From WQXF01 sp031552825 (GTDB taxonomy: Bacteria; Bacillota; Clostridia; Christensenellales; Aristaeellaceae), in assembly GCA_031552825.1 (NCBI GenBank), contig JAVBMD010000005.1:47898-111897 (forward strand): a DNA stretch of 64,000 nt, given 5' to 3'. A program made the translations under genes and the position numbers. The notes below the pieces were generated by a model. It was not told the origin of the DNA. It saw only the letters and a program-made list of their open reading frames with translations, and searched no databases. Of the stretch, positions 8,726 through 16,572 are shown one piece after another. Position 1 is the first letter of the stretch, and each line of letters opens with the position of its first letter.

Positions 8726-9916
8726 GTGGACGAACGCGATGGATTTGCCGGACGATTGTTGGCGTGGTACGATGCGGGGCACCGCGCGTTGCCGTGGCGG
8801 GAAACCCGCGATCCTTACGCCATTTGGGTGTCGGAGATCATGCTGCAACAGACCCGCGCCGAGACGGTGATCGGGTACTACCAGCGCTTTTTGCAGCGTT
8901 TCCCATCGGTGCGGGCGCTGGCCGAGGCGCCGGAGCAGGAGCTGCTTAAGGCGTGGGAAGGCTTGGGCTACTACAGCCGCGCGCGCAACCTGCAGCGCGC
9001 GGCGAAGCGGCTGATGGCCGAGCGGGGCGGGATGCTGCCCGATACCGCAGCCGCGCTGGAAAAGCTGCCCGGCATCGGCGCGTACACCGCTGGCGCCATC
9101 GCCAGCATCGCATTCGGGCAGCGCGCGGCGGCGGTGGACGGCAACGTGGAGCGCGTGGTGGCGCGCGTCGTCGGCATTCGCGAGGAAGTGACGGTGCCCA
9201 GCGTGCGCCGCGCGCTGCGCGCCGAGGCGGAGGCATTGATGCCCGGCGAACGCTGCGGGGATTTTAACAACGCGATGATGGAATTGGGTGCGCGGGTGTG
9301 CGTGCCCGGTGTGCCGGATTGCGAGGCATGTCCGGTTTCGGCGCTATGCGATGCCTTCGCCGCCGGGGATGCCGACGCGCTGCCGGTGAAGCGGCGCGCC
9401 AGAGCGCCCAAGGTGGAGCGGCGCGGTGTGGCCATCGTGCGCTGCGGCGGGCGCGTGTTGGTGCAGCGGCGCGCGCAGAAGGGGCTGCTGCAGGGACTGT
9501 GGCAGTTTCCGAATGCGGAGGACGCGCTGGAGCCGAGCGCGCTGCTCAAAGCGATGGGTATGCATGCGCGCTGGGTCCGCGAGGCCGGGGAAGCGAAGCA
9601 TGTTTTCACCCATAAGGTTTGGGAGATGAAGCTGCACTTATTTGAAATGAAAAGCGAAGCGGCGCTGTCCGAAGGCATGTGGGCGGATGCGTATGGGTTG
9701 GAGGAGCTGCCGTTGCCGACGGCGATGCGGGCAGCGAAGAAAGCGGCTATCGCATGGTTGGCGGGGGTTTCGCCTTGCGAGGCGACCAAAGGGCTTTGCG
9801 ATCGCCCTTTGGAAACCTTCGCGGGCGAAGCGACTGTTGCGGTAGTCGAAGGGGTAGCCGAAGGAGTAGCCGAAGGGGTAGCCGAAGCGGTAGTCGAATT
9901 GGAGTCGAACCGGTAG
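8726..9916 (+). CDS. mutY: A/G-specific adenine DNA glycosylase MutY
   Basis: 396 aa from GTG with RBS GAGAGGGGGG. Removes adenine mispaired with 8-oxoguanine or guanine. The helix-hairpin-helix LPGIGAYTAGAIA, catalytic Glu37 (SEIMLQQT) and Asp138 (VDGNVERV) fall at the same positions as in E. coli MutY. The [4Fe-4S] cysteines are C192-x6-C199-x2-C202-x5-C208. A NUDIX-like 8-oxoG recognition domain occupies roughly residues 225-345. Beyond about residue 348 the protein is non-homologous: residues 349-366 are encoded by a dispersed DNA repeat and the last 24 or so by a 12-bp tandem repeat (VVEG, VAEG, VAEG, VAEA). The native stop has evidently been replaced. Confidence 0.95.
   Translation: MDERDGFAGRLLAWYDAGHRALPWRETRDPYAIWVSEIMLQQTRAETVIGYYQRFLQRFPSVRALAEAPEQELLKAWEGLGYYSRARNLQRAAKRLMAERGGMLPDTAAALEKLPGIGAYTAGAIASIAFGQRAAAVDGNVERVVARVVGIREEVTVPSVRRALRAEAEALMPGERCGDFNNAMMELGARVCVPGVPDCEACPVSALCDAFAAGDADALPVKRRARAPKVERRGVAIVRCGGRVLVQRRAQKGLLQGLWQFPNAEDALEPSALLKAMGMHARWVREAGEAKHVFTHKVWEMKLHLFEMKSEAALSEGMWADAYGLEELPLPTAMRAAKKAAIAWLAGVSPCEATKGLCDRPLETFAGEATVAVVEGVAEGVAEGVAEAVVELESNR
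9770..9821 (+). repeat. Dispersed 52-bp palindromic repeat, copy 1 (inside mutY 3' end)
   Basis: Matches the copy at 54094-54145 at 49 of 52 positions. It contains the inverted repeat CCAAAGGGC / GCCCTTTGG, overlapping a second pair GGCGA / TCGCC, so it can fold into alternative hairpins. Here it is translated as part of the MutY C-terminus. Confidence 0.85.
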
Positions 9917-9937
9917 CCGAAGCGGCAGTCGAAGAGG
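9842..9937 (+). repeat. 12-bp imperfect tandem repeat
   Basis: About eight degenerate units of GTAGCCGAAGGG. The first six are read as codons of the mutY tail; the last two carry the mutY stop region and supply the RBS-like GAAGAGGAG for the following radical SAM gene. Confidence 0.85.
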
Positions 9938-9947
9938 AGTGAGAAGC

Positions 9948-11438
9948 ATGCGAGTGACGCTGGTGGCGCTCAACGCGATGTATGTGCATACCAATCTTGC
10001 GGTGCGGATGTTGGACGCGGCCGTAAGGCAAGCGCAACCAGAGATAGCGCATACCGTGCTGGAGCTGCATGTCAATCAGCCTTTCGAGACGCAATTGCGC
10101 GCCATTTGGGCGGCGGAGCCGGAAGTGGTGTGCTTCTCTACCTACATATGGAATGTGGAGCGGGTGCATAAGCTGGCGCGGGCGCTCAAGCGGGCGATAC
10201 CGGCGGTGCGCATCGCGCTGGGCGGGCCGGAAATCTCCGGTGAGTTGGGCGAGTTGGTCGAGCGGCTGGAAGCGAGCGCGTATATCGATGCGCTGCTGTA
10301 CGGCGAGGGCGAGGTCAGCTACCCGGCGATGCTTGCGGCCATGGCGCAAGGAGAAAGCATGTTTAACGTACCCGGCTGCGTAGGCCGCTTAGGGCCTTGC
10401 GGCACCGTCGCCAACCCGCCGCCTGAGCCGGTGCCGCCGGAGCAATGGCCGGATCCTTACGCCGACGGGCTGCCCGGCGGGCCGGAGCGCATCTGGTATG
10501 TCGAAACCTCGCGCGGATGTCCGTTTCGCTGCCAATTCTGCCTTTCGGCGGGCGACCGCGTGCGGGCATTATCGGCGGAGCAGGCGCTGGCGCGCCTGAC
10601 GCGGTTGGCCGAAGCTGGCGCGCGCTTGGTCAAGCTGGTGGATCGTACCTTTAACTTCGACGCCGCGCGGGCGAGGGAAATCTGGCGCGGCCTGATGGCG
10701 CTGGATACCGACTGCGTGTTCCACTTTGAAATCGAGGCGTACCTGCTGGATGCGGAGAGTCTCGCGCTGTTGGCCGATGCGCCAAAGGGGCGGTTTCAGT
10801 TCGAGATCGGCATACAGAGCACCACGCCGGAGGTGTTGCTTGCCGTGCGGCGCGGTTATCATTTTAGCGCCGTCTCAAAGGCGGTGCGGGCGCTGCGCGA
10901 GGCGGGCAACATCGCGCTGCATCTGGATCTGATCGCCGGGCTGCCCGGCGAAACCTTCGCCAGCTTCGCGAAGGCTTTCGACGCGGTGTACGCGCTTGGT
11001 GCCGAGCGCCTGCAGCTGGGCTTTTTAAAGCTGCTGCCCGGCACCGGGCTGCGGCGTGACGCCGAAACGCTGGGGCTGGTGTACGCGCCGGATCCGCCGT
11101 ATCAGGTGCTGCGCACGCCGACGCTTTCCTTCGCCGAGCTGGAGGAATTGCGCGATGTGGAGCGTGCGCTGGATTGGTACGGAAACAGCGGACGCCATGC
11201 GGCGGCGATGGCGCTGCTGCTGCGCGGGAATTCGCCCTTTGCAGCGTATCACGCATTGTCTAAGGCGCTGCGCGCCGCGGGAGCCTTCGATGCTGACCGC
11301 AGCGCCGCCTATCGCGAGGACGAGCTGGCGCGCTGCGCGGCGTTGCAGCCCGGCATCGGCGCCGAGGAGCTGGCGGCTGCGCTGCTGGCCGATCAACAAA
11401 ATGTGATGCAATATAAACGATATAAAAACAATAAATAG
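9948..11438 (+). CDS. B12-binding radical SAM protein (DUF4080 type)
   Basis: 496 aa from ATG at 9948 (MRVTLVALNAMYVHTNLA), which has RBS GAAGAGGAG at 8 bp; the GTG at 9939 overlaps that RBS. An N-terminal cobalamin-binding-like Rossmann domain (residues about 1-130) is followed by a radical SAM core with the cluster motif Cys191-x3-Cys195-x2-Cys198 (CPFRCQFC). The C-terminal part is DUF4080-like. Such proteins reductively cleave S-adenosylmethionine; some B12-type members methylate unreactive carbons, but the substrate here is unknown. A terminator follows directly. Confidence 0.88.
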   Translation: MRVTLVALNAMYVHTNLAVRMLDAAVRQAQPEIAHTVLELHVNQPFETQLRAIWAAEPEVVCFSTYIWNVERVHKLARALKRAIPAVRIALGGPEISGELGELVERLEASAYIDALLYGEGEVSYPAMLAAMAQGESMFNVPGCVGRLGPCGTVANPPPEPVPPEQWPDPYADGLPGGPERIWYVETSRGCPFRCQFCLSAGDRVRALSAEQALARLTRLAEAGARLVKLVDRTFNFDAARAREIWRGLMALDTDCVFHFEIEAYLLDAESLALLADAPKGRFQFEIGIQSTTPEVLLAVRRGYHFSAVSKAVRALREAGNIALHLDLIAGLPGETFASFAKAFDAVYALGAERLQLGFLKLLPGTGLRRDAETLGLVYAPDPPYQVLRTPTLSFAELEELRDVERALDWYGNSGRHAAAMALLLRGNSPFAAYHALSKALRAAGAFDADRSAAYREDELARCAALQPGIGAEELAAALLADQQNVMQYKRYKNNK

Positions 11439-11450
11439 AGCGGCACGAAT

Positions 11451-11492
11451 AAAAACAGCCTCATCGCAAACAATAGCGGCGAGGCTGTTTTT
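11451..11492 (+). terminator. Rho-independent terminator
   Basis: AAAAACAGCCTC and GAGGCTGTTTTT form a 12-bp stem ending in T-runs, separating the radical SAM gene from the spoVA operon. Confidence 0.85.
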
Positions 11493-11590
11493 CCCATGGA
11501 TCGCGCGCCTGCAATTCCCATGGGATGTGTAGCCAAACCGCTTATCTTTTGCGCATCCCGCTCCATACTAGGCGCAAGGGGGGAATGCGC

Positions 11591-11761
11591 ATGGGAGAGG
11601 TGCGTGAAAAGGTGGCGCTGACCGCGCTGCTGATGGCCATTCTAGCGGTATTATTGTGGATTGGATTCGAGGTATCCACCAGACAGAGGAGCAGCACGCC
11701 AACGCGCTTCGCCGATGCGCTTTGGACGATGACGCACACGCTGGAGGAGGATGGCCGATGA
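11591..11761 (+). CDS. Small single-span membrane protein ahead of spoVAA
   Basis: 56 aa from ATG at 11591, about 8 bp after an AGGGGGGA RBS; ATG 11585 is too close to it. One transmembrane helix (VALTALLMAILAVLLWIGF) and a hydrophilic C-tail. Its stop overlaps the spoVAA start (ATGA), so translation is probably coupled and it belongs to the spoVA operon. I do not recognise a family; a role in forespore membrane SpoVA assembly is only a guess from position. Confidence 0.6.
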   Translation: MGEVREKVALTALLMAILAVLLWIGFEVSTRQRSSTPTRFADALWTMTHTLEEDGR

Positions 11762-12351
11762 TCTATCTGCGCATGCGGGAGACCACCACCACCCAGCCCG
11801 GACAGGCGTTGCGGCTTGCCGACGTGGCTGATGTGCTGGCCGACGCCTCGCTGAACCTGCACGCGTTGCCGGTGCGCGCGCCCGATGGCGTCGGGGTGTG
11901 GAAACTGGACGCGATGGCGCTGATCCGGGATATACAGGCGCGGTGCCCGGGGGAATCGGTGGTGCTGCTGGGCAGCGCGCAGAGCACGCTGATCTGCGCG
12001 CGCGCCAAGCCGGTGCGGGGGAAATTTTTGCGTGCCGCGCTGGTATTCCTGCTGCTGTTTGCGGGCAGCGCCATGGCCATCGCGTGGTTTCATGCCGATG
12101 TCAACATGATGGCGGCGCAGCGGGCGGTGGCAAGGATGCTCACCGGACAGGAGCAATGGGAGGCTTGGTGGATCGCCCTGCCATACGCGCTGGGCGTGGG
12201 CAGCGGCGTAGCCTTCTTCTATGCGCTGATCGGCAGAAAGACCGCCTCGCCGCTGGACATCAAGCTGGGCGAATACCGCAGGCAGGCGCAGGCGCAGATG
12301 GCGCGCTCCATCCGGCGCGAGGGGCGCAGGGAAGGCGAGCCGCGTGGCTGA
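11758..12351 (+). CDS. spoVAA: Stage V sporulation protein AA
   Basis: 197 aa from ATG 11758. A soluble N-terminal domain of about 90 residues (MIYLRMRETTTTQPGQALRL) precedes two hydrophobic helices (LVFLLLFAGSAMAIAW near 108-123; ALGVGSGVAFFYALIG near 145-160). It resembles SpoVAA, a component of the SpoVA channel that moves Ca-dipicolinate into the forespore and releases it at germination. It overlaps the previous ORF by ATGA and spoVAB by 8 bp. Many clostridia keep only spoVAC-AD-AE, so AA and AB here indicate the fuller form. Confidence 0.85.
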   Translation: MIYLRMRETTTTQPGQALRLADVADVLADASLNLHALPVRAPDGVGVWKLDAMALIRDIQARCPGESVVLLGSAQSTLICARAKPVRGKFLRAALVFLLLFAGSAMAIAWFHADVNMMAAQRAVARMLTGQEQWEAWWIALPYALGVGSGVAFFYALIGRKTASPLDIKLGEYRRQAQAQMARSIRREGRREGEPRG

Positions 12352-12751
12352 ACTGGGCGGCGCGGCGCTGGCGCTGGTCGCCGGGATGACGGTGGGGCTG
12401 GCCTCCTGCGCGTTTTGGTTGGCGCTCAAGCTGCCCATGCGCGTGATGGATATCTTCGATGGCGGCAATACGCGGCTGTGCGGATGGGCGATCGCGTTGG
12501 GAACCATGAGCAGCACGGCGATGCAGGGTATGGGGTGGACGCTGGCGCGGGGCATGTGGGCGTTTGCCGCCTTCCTGCTGCTGGCTGGGATGTTTGTGGG
12601 CATGGTGTCCTCGGCGCTCACCGAGACGTTGGAGGTGCTGCCGCAGTGCTTTGATCGGCTTGGCTTGGGGGAGGATCTGCGGGCGCTGGCGTGGGCGCTG
12701 GCGCTGGGCAAGGCCACCGGCGCGCTGGTCGCCGTACTGTGGGGACTGTGA
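12344..12751 (+). CDS. spoVAB: Stage V sporulation protein AB
   Basis: 135 aa from GTG 12344, which overlaps the end of spoVAA. Four hydrophobic segments make it an integral membrane protein; the motif VGMVSSALTETLEVLP is typical of SpoVAB. Partner of SpoVAA in the spore inner membrane. Confidence 0.85.
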   Translation: MAELGGAALALVAGMTVGLASCAFWLALKLPMRVMDIFDGGNTRLCGWAIALGTMSSTAMQGMGWTLARGMWAFAAFLLLAGMFVGMVSSALTETLEVLPQCFDRLGLGEDLRALAWALALGKATGALVAVLWGL

Positions 12752-12774
12752 ACGGAGGATAAGGAGTGACAAGA

Positions 12775-12936
12775 ATGCAGGAGCAAAACCGTAAGCCTGT
12801 AACCGAGCAGGAGCGCCATGGCGTGGTGCAATATGCGCTGTTGGAGCAGCCGCGCCCCGGCAACCGCGAAACCCGCATGCGGGAAACAGCCGGTGCGTGG
12901 ATGCAAAGGAACCGGCAGGGGGAGGAGACGGAATGA
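12775..12936 (+). CDS. Small hydrophilic ORF between spoVAB and spoVAC
   Basis: 53 codons from ATG 12775 (MQEQNRKPVTEQERHGVVQY), with RBS AAGGAG at 8 bp and a stop that overlaps the spoVAC ATG (ATGA). Charged, with many Gln/Glu/Arg, no cysteine and no membrane helix. The RBS and tight coupling argue that it is translated. I do not recognise the family; it could be a small SpoVA accessory peptide or only serve coupled translation of spoVAC. Confidence 0.55.
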   Translation: MQEQNRKPVTEQERHGVVQYALLEQPRPGNRETRMRETAGAWMQRNRQGEETE

Positions 12937-13388
12937 GCCAGCCCAAGAATCCGGCGGTGCAAAAATATCTGGATTTGGTGGAGCGCCTCTCGCCCAAAAG
13001 CGAGATGGGGAAAGGGCTGCTGCGTGCCTTTGTAGTCGGCGGGCTGATCTGCGTGCTGGGGCAGGCGATCAACGATTTGGCCAAGCATTTCTGGCAGCTC
13101 GATAAGAAGAGCGCCGCCACGGTAGCCAGCATCGCGCTGGTGTTCATCGGCGCGCTGCTCACCGGCATCGGCGTGTATGACAAAATTGGCAAGTATGCCG
13201 GGGGCGGTTCCATCGTGCCGATCACCGGGTTTTCCAATTCCATCGTCGCCTCGGCGATGGAATTCAAGCGCGAGGGCTTCATCACCGGCGTCGGCGCAAA
13301 GATGTTTACCATCGCCGGGCCGGTGTTGGTGTACGGCATCGGCTCCTCGGTGATCGCGGGCATCATCTACTACTTTATGGGGAGGTAG
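12933..13388 (+). CDS. spoVAC: Stage V sporulation protein AC
   Basis: 151 aa from ATG 12933 (MSQPKNPAVQKYLDLVERLSP), with RBS GGGGGAGGAG. The conserved YAGGGSIVPITGFSNSIVASAMEFKREGF segment family signature is present between hydrophobic helices. SpoVAC is the mechanosensitive channel-like subunit of the dipicolinate transporter. It lies 4 bp before spoVAD. Confidence 0.95.
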   Translation: MSQPKNPAVQKYLDLVERLSPKSEMGKGLLRAFVVGGLICVLGQAINDLAKHFWQLDKKSAATVASIALVFIGALLTGIGVYDKIGKYAGGGSIVPITGFSNSIVASAMEFKREGFITGVGAKMFTIAGPVLVYGIGSSVIAGIIYYFMGR

Positions 13389-13392
13389 TGCA

Positions 13393-14430
13393 ATGGGCAA
13401 CAAGCGCGTCGGCAAGCAGACCATCAACCTGCCCTCCAAGCCCCGGGTGGCCGCCTATGCCTCCATCGCAGGCCCCAAGGAGGGCGAAGGGCCGCTTTCG
13501 CAGCAGTTCGATCAGGTGCTGGAGGACGACCTGCTCGGCGAGAAAACTTGGGAGCTGGCCGAGAGCAAGATGTTTGAGCAGTGCATACGGCTGGCCATCA
13601 AGAAGGGCAGCATGAAGCCGGAACAGGTGCACCTCATTCTCGGCGGTGATCTGCTCAACCAGATCATCGCCGCCAGCTTCGCGGCGAGGCAGCTCGCCGT
13701 TCCGTTCCTAGGGCTCTATGGCGCGTGCTCCACGATGGCCGAGTCGCTGTGCGTGGGCGGCATGCTGATCGACGGCGGCATGGCTGACAGCGCCATTTGC
13801 GCCGCCAGCAGCCACTTCTGCACCGCCGAGCGGCAATACCGGGCGCCGCTGGAGCTGGGCAACCAGCGCCCGCCCACCGCGCAATGGACGGTAACCGGCA
13901 CCGGCGCCACGCTGCTGCGCTCCGCCGAGCAATTGCCCCGCGCCAAGGTTTGCGTTTCGCAGGTAACCATCGGCAAGGTAATCGATTTGGGCATCAGCGA
14001 CGCCAACAACATGGGGGCGGCGATGGCGCCCGCCGCCGCCGACACGCTGCGCGCGCATCTGGAGGACACCGGCGGACAGCCGGAGGATTATGATCTGATC
14101 GTCACCGGCGACTTGGGCAGCTTGGGGCGCGAGCTGATGCTGGAGCTGATGCGCGAGGCCAACAAGCCGGTGCCGGAGCAGCGCAGCATGGATTGCGGCA
14201 TGATGATTTTTTCGCCGGAGCAGGACGTGCATTGCGGCGCCAGCGGCTGCGGCTGCTCGGCCTCGGTGCTCAACAGCATGCTCATGCGCCGCCTGCACGA
14301 GGGCGAACTGCGCCGCATCCTGTTTATGGCCACCGGCGCGTTGCTCAGCCCGGTCAGCAGCATGCAGGGCGAAACCATCCCCGGCATCGCGCATGCGGTC
14401 GTATTAGAAAACATAGCAGGGGAGGCGTGA
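13393..14430 (+). CDS. spoVAD: Stage V sporulation protein AD
   Basis: 345 aa with a thiolase-like fold: the segments GLYGACSTMAESLCVGG and ASSHFCTAERQYR are the recognisable SpoVAD blocks. SpoVAD is the soluble dipicolinate-binding subunit of the SpoVA machine. RBS GGGAGG precedes ATG 13393; spoVAE follows 4 bp later. Confidence 0.96.
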   Translation: MGNKRVGKQTINLPSKPRVAAYASIAGPKEGEGPLSQQFDQVLEDDLLGEKTWELAESKMFEQCIRLAIKKGSMKPEQVHLILGGDLLNQIIAASFAARQLAVPFLGLYGACSTMAESLCVGGMLIDGGMADSAICAASSHFCTAERQYRAPLELGNQRPPTAQWTVTGTGATLLRSAEQLPRAKVCVSQVTIGKVIDLGISDANNMGAAMAPAAADTLRAHLEDTGGQPEDYDLIVTGDLGSLGRELMLELMREANKPVPEQRSMDCGMMIFSPEQDVHCGASGCGCSASVLNSMLMRRLHEGELRRILFMATGALLSPVSSMQGETIPGIAHAVVLENIAGEA

Positions 14431-14434
14431 GCCT

Positions 14435-14794
14435 ATGTGGCTGTACATCAAGGTGTTTCTGGTGGGCGGCGCGATCTGTACCATCGGGCAATTGCTCATT
14501 CTGCGCACCAAGCTGACCTCGGCGCGCATCCTCGTCGGCTACGTGACGGCGGGCGTTATCCTCGGCGCGCTGGGGATATACAAGCCCATCGTCGAGTTTG
14601 CCGCCGCCGGGGCGACCGTGCCGCTGACCGGCTTTGGTTACGCGCTGTTCGAGGGCGCGCGTGAGGCGGTGGAAGAAAAAGGGCTCTTAGGCGCCTTCAC
14701 CGGCGGCACGGCGGCCACTGCGGGCGGCATTGCGGCGGCGGTGCTTTTCGGGTATCTGGCATCGGTGATCTTTAATCCGAAAATGAAGGACTGA
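14435..14794 (+). CDS. spoVAE: Stage V sporulation protein AE (SpoVAEb type)
   Basis: 119 aa, strongly hydrophobic (three or four helices). The motif FAAAGATVPLTGFGYALFEGA parallels the IVPITGF block of SpoVAC, as expected for these paralogous membrane subunits. Last gene of the operon; its stop lies within the stem of the terminator. No spoVAEa or spoVAF follows. Confidence 0.93.
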   Translation: MWLYIKVFLVGGAICTIGQLLILRTKLTSARILVGYVTAGVILGALGIYKPIVEFAAAGATVPLTGFGYALFEGAREAVEEKGLLGAFTGGTAATAGGIAAAVLFGYLASVIFNPKMKD

Positions 14795-14816
14795 GCAAAA
14801 AACTCAGTCCGTTTTT
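14788..14816 (+). terminator. Terminator of the spoVA operon
   Basis: GGACTGAG / CTCAGTCC, 7-nt loop, then GTTTTTATTT. The spoVAE stop codon is inside the left arm; the stem also overlaps the end of the convergent hydrolase gene. Confidence 0.8.
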
Positions 14817-15562
14817 ATTTGTGATAAAAATAAAAGCGTCTCTTCTCCGATCCGCTCCGCATCCTCGGGAGCAAAGTACATGTGCCCCGAGCGCGGCAGC
14901 CAAACCACGCGCGCGCCGCGTATCTTTTGCTGCAAAAAGCGCGCGCTGGCACGGCGTACCGATTCATCGCGCGTGGGCTGTAATACCAGCACCGGGCAGC
15001 GCACCGAGCCGACGATGCGCCGCGTAGCGCGCGAAAGCCGCGTCAGCGAGAGCAGCGGCAACGCCCAGCGCGCGTAGCCCAGCACCGCGCCGCGCTCCAC
15101 GCTGAAAAACGCGCGGTAGGCGGCATCGGTTGCGTCGTCTTGCCGGGGCGGCGCGAACAGCGTGCGCAGCGCATACCGCGCTTGCCGGGGCGAGAGCTTG
15201 GGCAGCAACGCCGGGCAGAGCAGCACCAGCCCGGCGACCCGCGCACCGCTTACGGCTGCCTGCAGCGCCAGCAAACAACCCATCGAGTGGGCGAACACCA
15301 CGACTAGCTCGTAGGCATCCGCGGCTTCGGCCAGCAGGCGCATCGCCTCGGCCTGCCACTGCGCGCTGCGCGTGGCGGCGAAATGATCGGGCGAGCCTCC
15401 GTGGCCGGGCAGCAGCGCGGCCTCGCAGTCCCACCCGGCGGCATGCAGCACCGCGCCCAGCGCGCGGAACTGCGCGGGGGAGCCGAGGATGCCGTGTAAA
15501 AAAATCACCGCGCGGGGAAAACCGCCGCGCAGCGACCAAGGTTCGTGAGCGGAGAGGGGCAT
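14804..15562 (-). CDS. Alpha/beta hydrolase (serine aminopeptidase/lysophospholipase-like)
   Basis: 252 aa from ATG 15562 (MPLSAHEPWSLRGGF), with RBS AAAGGAG at 6 bp; the longer upstream reading runs through the end of the PAP2 gene. The oxyanion segment FLHGILGSPAQF, nucleophile elbow FAHSMG, acid LVLQPTRDE and His in SGHMYF complete the triad. Probably a cytoplasmic esterase or monoglyceride lipase-like enzyme. It is translated just after the PAP2 phosphatase (16 bp), so the pair may act on lipids. Confidence 0.85.
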   Translation of the reverse strand: MPLSAHEPWSLRGGFPRAVIFLHGILGSPAQFRALGAVLHAAGWDCEAALLPGHGGSPDHFAATRSAQWQAEAMRLLAEAADAYELVVVFAHSMGCLLALQAAVSGARVAGLVLLCPALLPKLSPRQARYALRTLFAPPRQDDATDAAYRAFFSVERGAVLGYARWALPLLSLTRLSRATRRIVGSVRCPVLVLQPTRDESVRRASARFLQQKIRGARVVWLPRSGHMYFAPEDAERIGEETLLFLSQIKTD

Positions 15563-15578
15563 CGCAATCTCCTTTGCG

Positions 15579-16508
15579 TTACGCCTGCGCCGTGTGTTCC
15601 GGCGCGCGGCACAGGAAGCGCCGTACCCACAGCGGATGCAGCAGCGAGATGTACAGGCTGACCGAAGCATAGCGCAGCATATCGGCGGGCAATGCGGGCA
15701 GCAGCGCGCGCAGCGGCGCCTTGAGCGCGACCTGCGCGCCCAGCACCAGCGCGACGCCGACGAGCAGTTGCAGCGCTAGCTTGCCGCGAGCGCCGAGGAG
15801 CATGCGGGGATCGTAGCCCACCCAGCGCTGCTCCGCATACCAGCCGACGGCGAAGCCCAGCATCAGCGCGCCGCTGATGTAGCCATCGTGCGCCAGCACG
15901 GCATCGGCGGCGGCGGCAAAGTGCGCGCATGCCAGCGTGCCCAGCGCCAACCCGGCGGCGGCGAGCGCCAGCCATTCGGCGCGCAGCAGCCCTTGCTCCA
16001 TACGGTTGAGCGCGAACCGCACCACGGTTAGCAGCGCCGCGCCCAGCAGCAGCGAAACCGCCACATCGCTGAGCGTATGCACGCCCAAGTACAGGCGCGA
16101 GACTGCCACCAACAGCGCGATCACCCAACATAGCGCGCGCAGCCAGCGCTTGGAGGCGCTCAGCGCCAAGCCGCCGTAGAGCGCCACGGCCTGCGCGGTG
16201 TGTCCGCTGGGGAAGGAGAAACCGGTGGCGTCGGCCAGCGCGCCCTCCACCGGCAAAACCTCCGGCCAGCGCACCCACGGGCGCGGCACGCGGCACAGCG
16301 CCTTAAGACTTTGGTTGATGCCCAAGCCCAGCACGACGGAGAAAGCGAGGCGGATGCCGACGCGCTTATCGACGCACCAGAGGAACACGCACAGCAGCAG
16401 GATGGCGCACACCTCGGAGCCCAACATCGTGATGAAGGAAAAGAGGGCGGTGAGCGCCGGTGTGCGAATGGCGGCGAAAAACTCCAGCGCGGCAAGATCG
16501 AAAGGCAT
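15579..16508 (-). CDS. PAP2-family membrane phosphatase
   Basis: 309 aa, polytopic. All three phosphatidic-acid-phosphatase motifs are present: KALCRVPRP (residues 69-77), PSGH (100-103) and SRLYLGVH (137-144). Likely dephosphorylates phosphatidate, phosphatidylglycerophosphate or undecaprenyl-PP at the outer membrane face. The C-terminal 140 residues add further helices beyond the core. First gene of a two-gene unit with the hydrolase. Confidence 0.9.
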   Translation of the reverse strand: MPFDLAALEFFAAIRTPALTALFSFITMLGSEVCAILLLCVFLWCVDKRVGIRLAFSVVLGLGINQSLKALCRVPRPWVRWPEVLPVEGALADATGFSFPSGHTAQAVALYGGLALSASKRWLRALCWVIALLVAVSRLYLGVHTLSDVAVSLLLGAALLTVVRFALNRMEQGLLRAEWLALAAAGLALGTLACAHFAAAADAVLAHDGYISGALMLGFAVGWYAEQRWVGYDPRMLLGARGKLALQLLVGVALVLGAQVALKAPLRALLPALPADMLRYASVSLYISLLHPLWVRRFLCRAPEHTAQA

Positions 16509-16572
16509 GGCGGTTCCTCATACTTTCTTGCTGTTTTCCCGGCGAAGCGGAAAAAACAGCTTGATTCATTGA

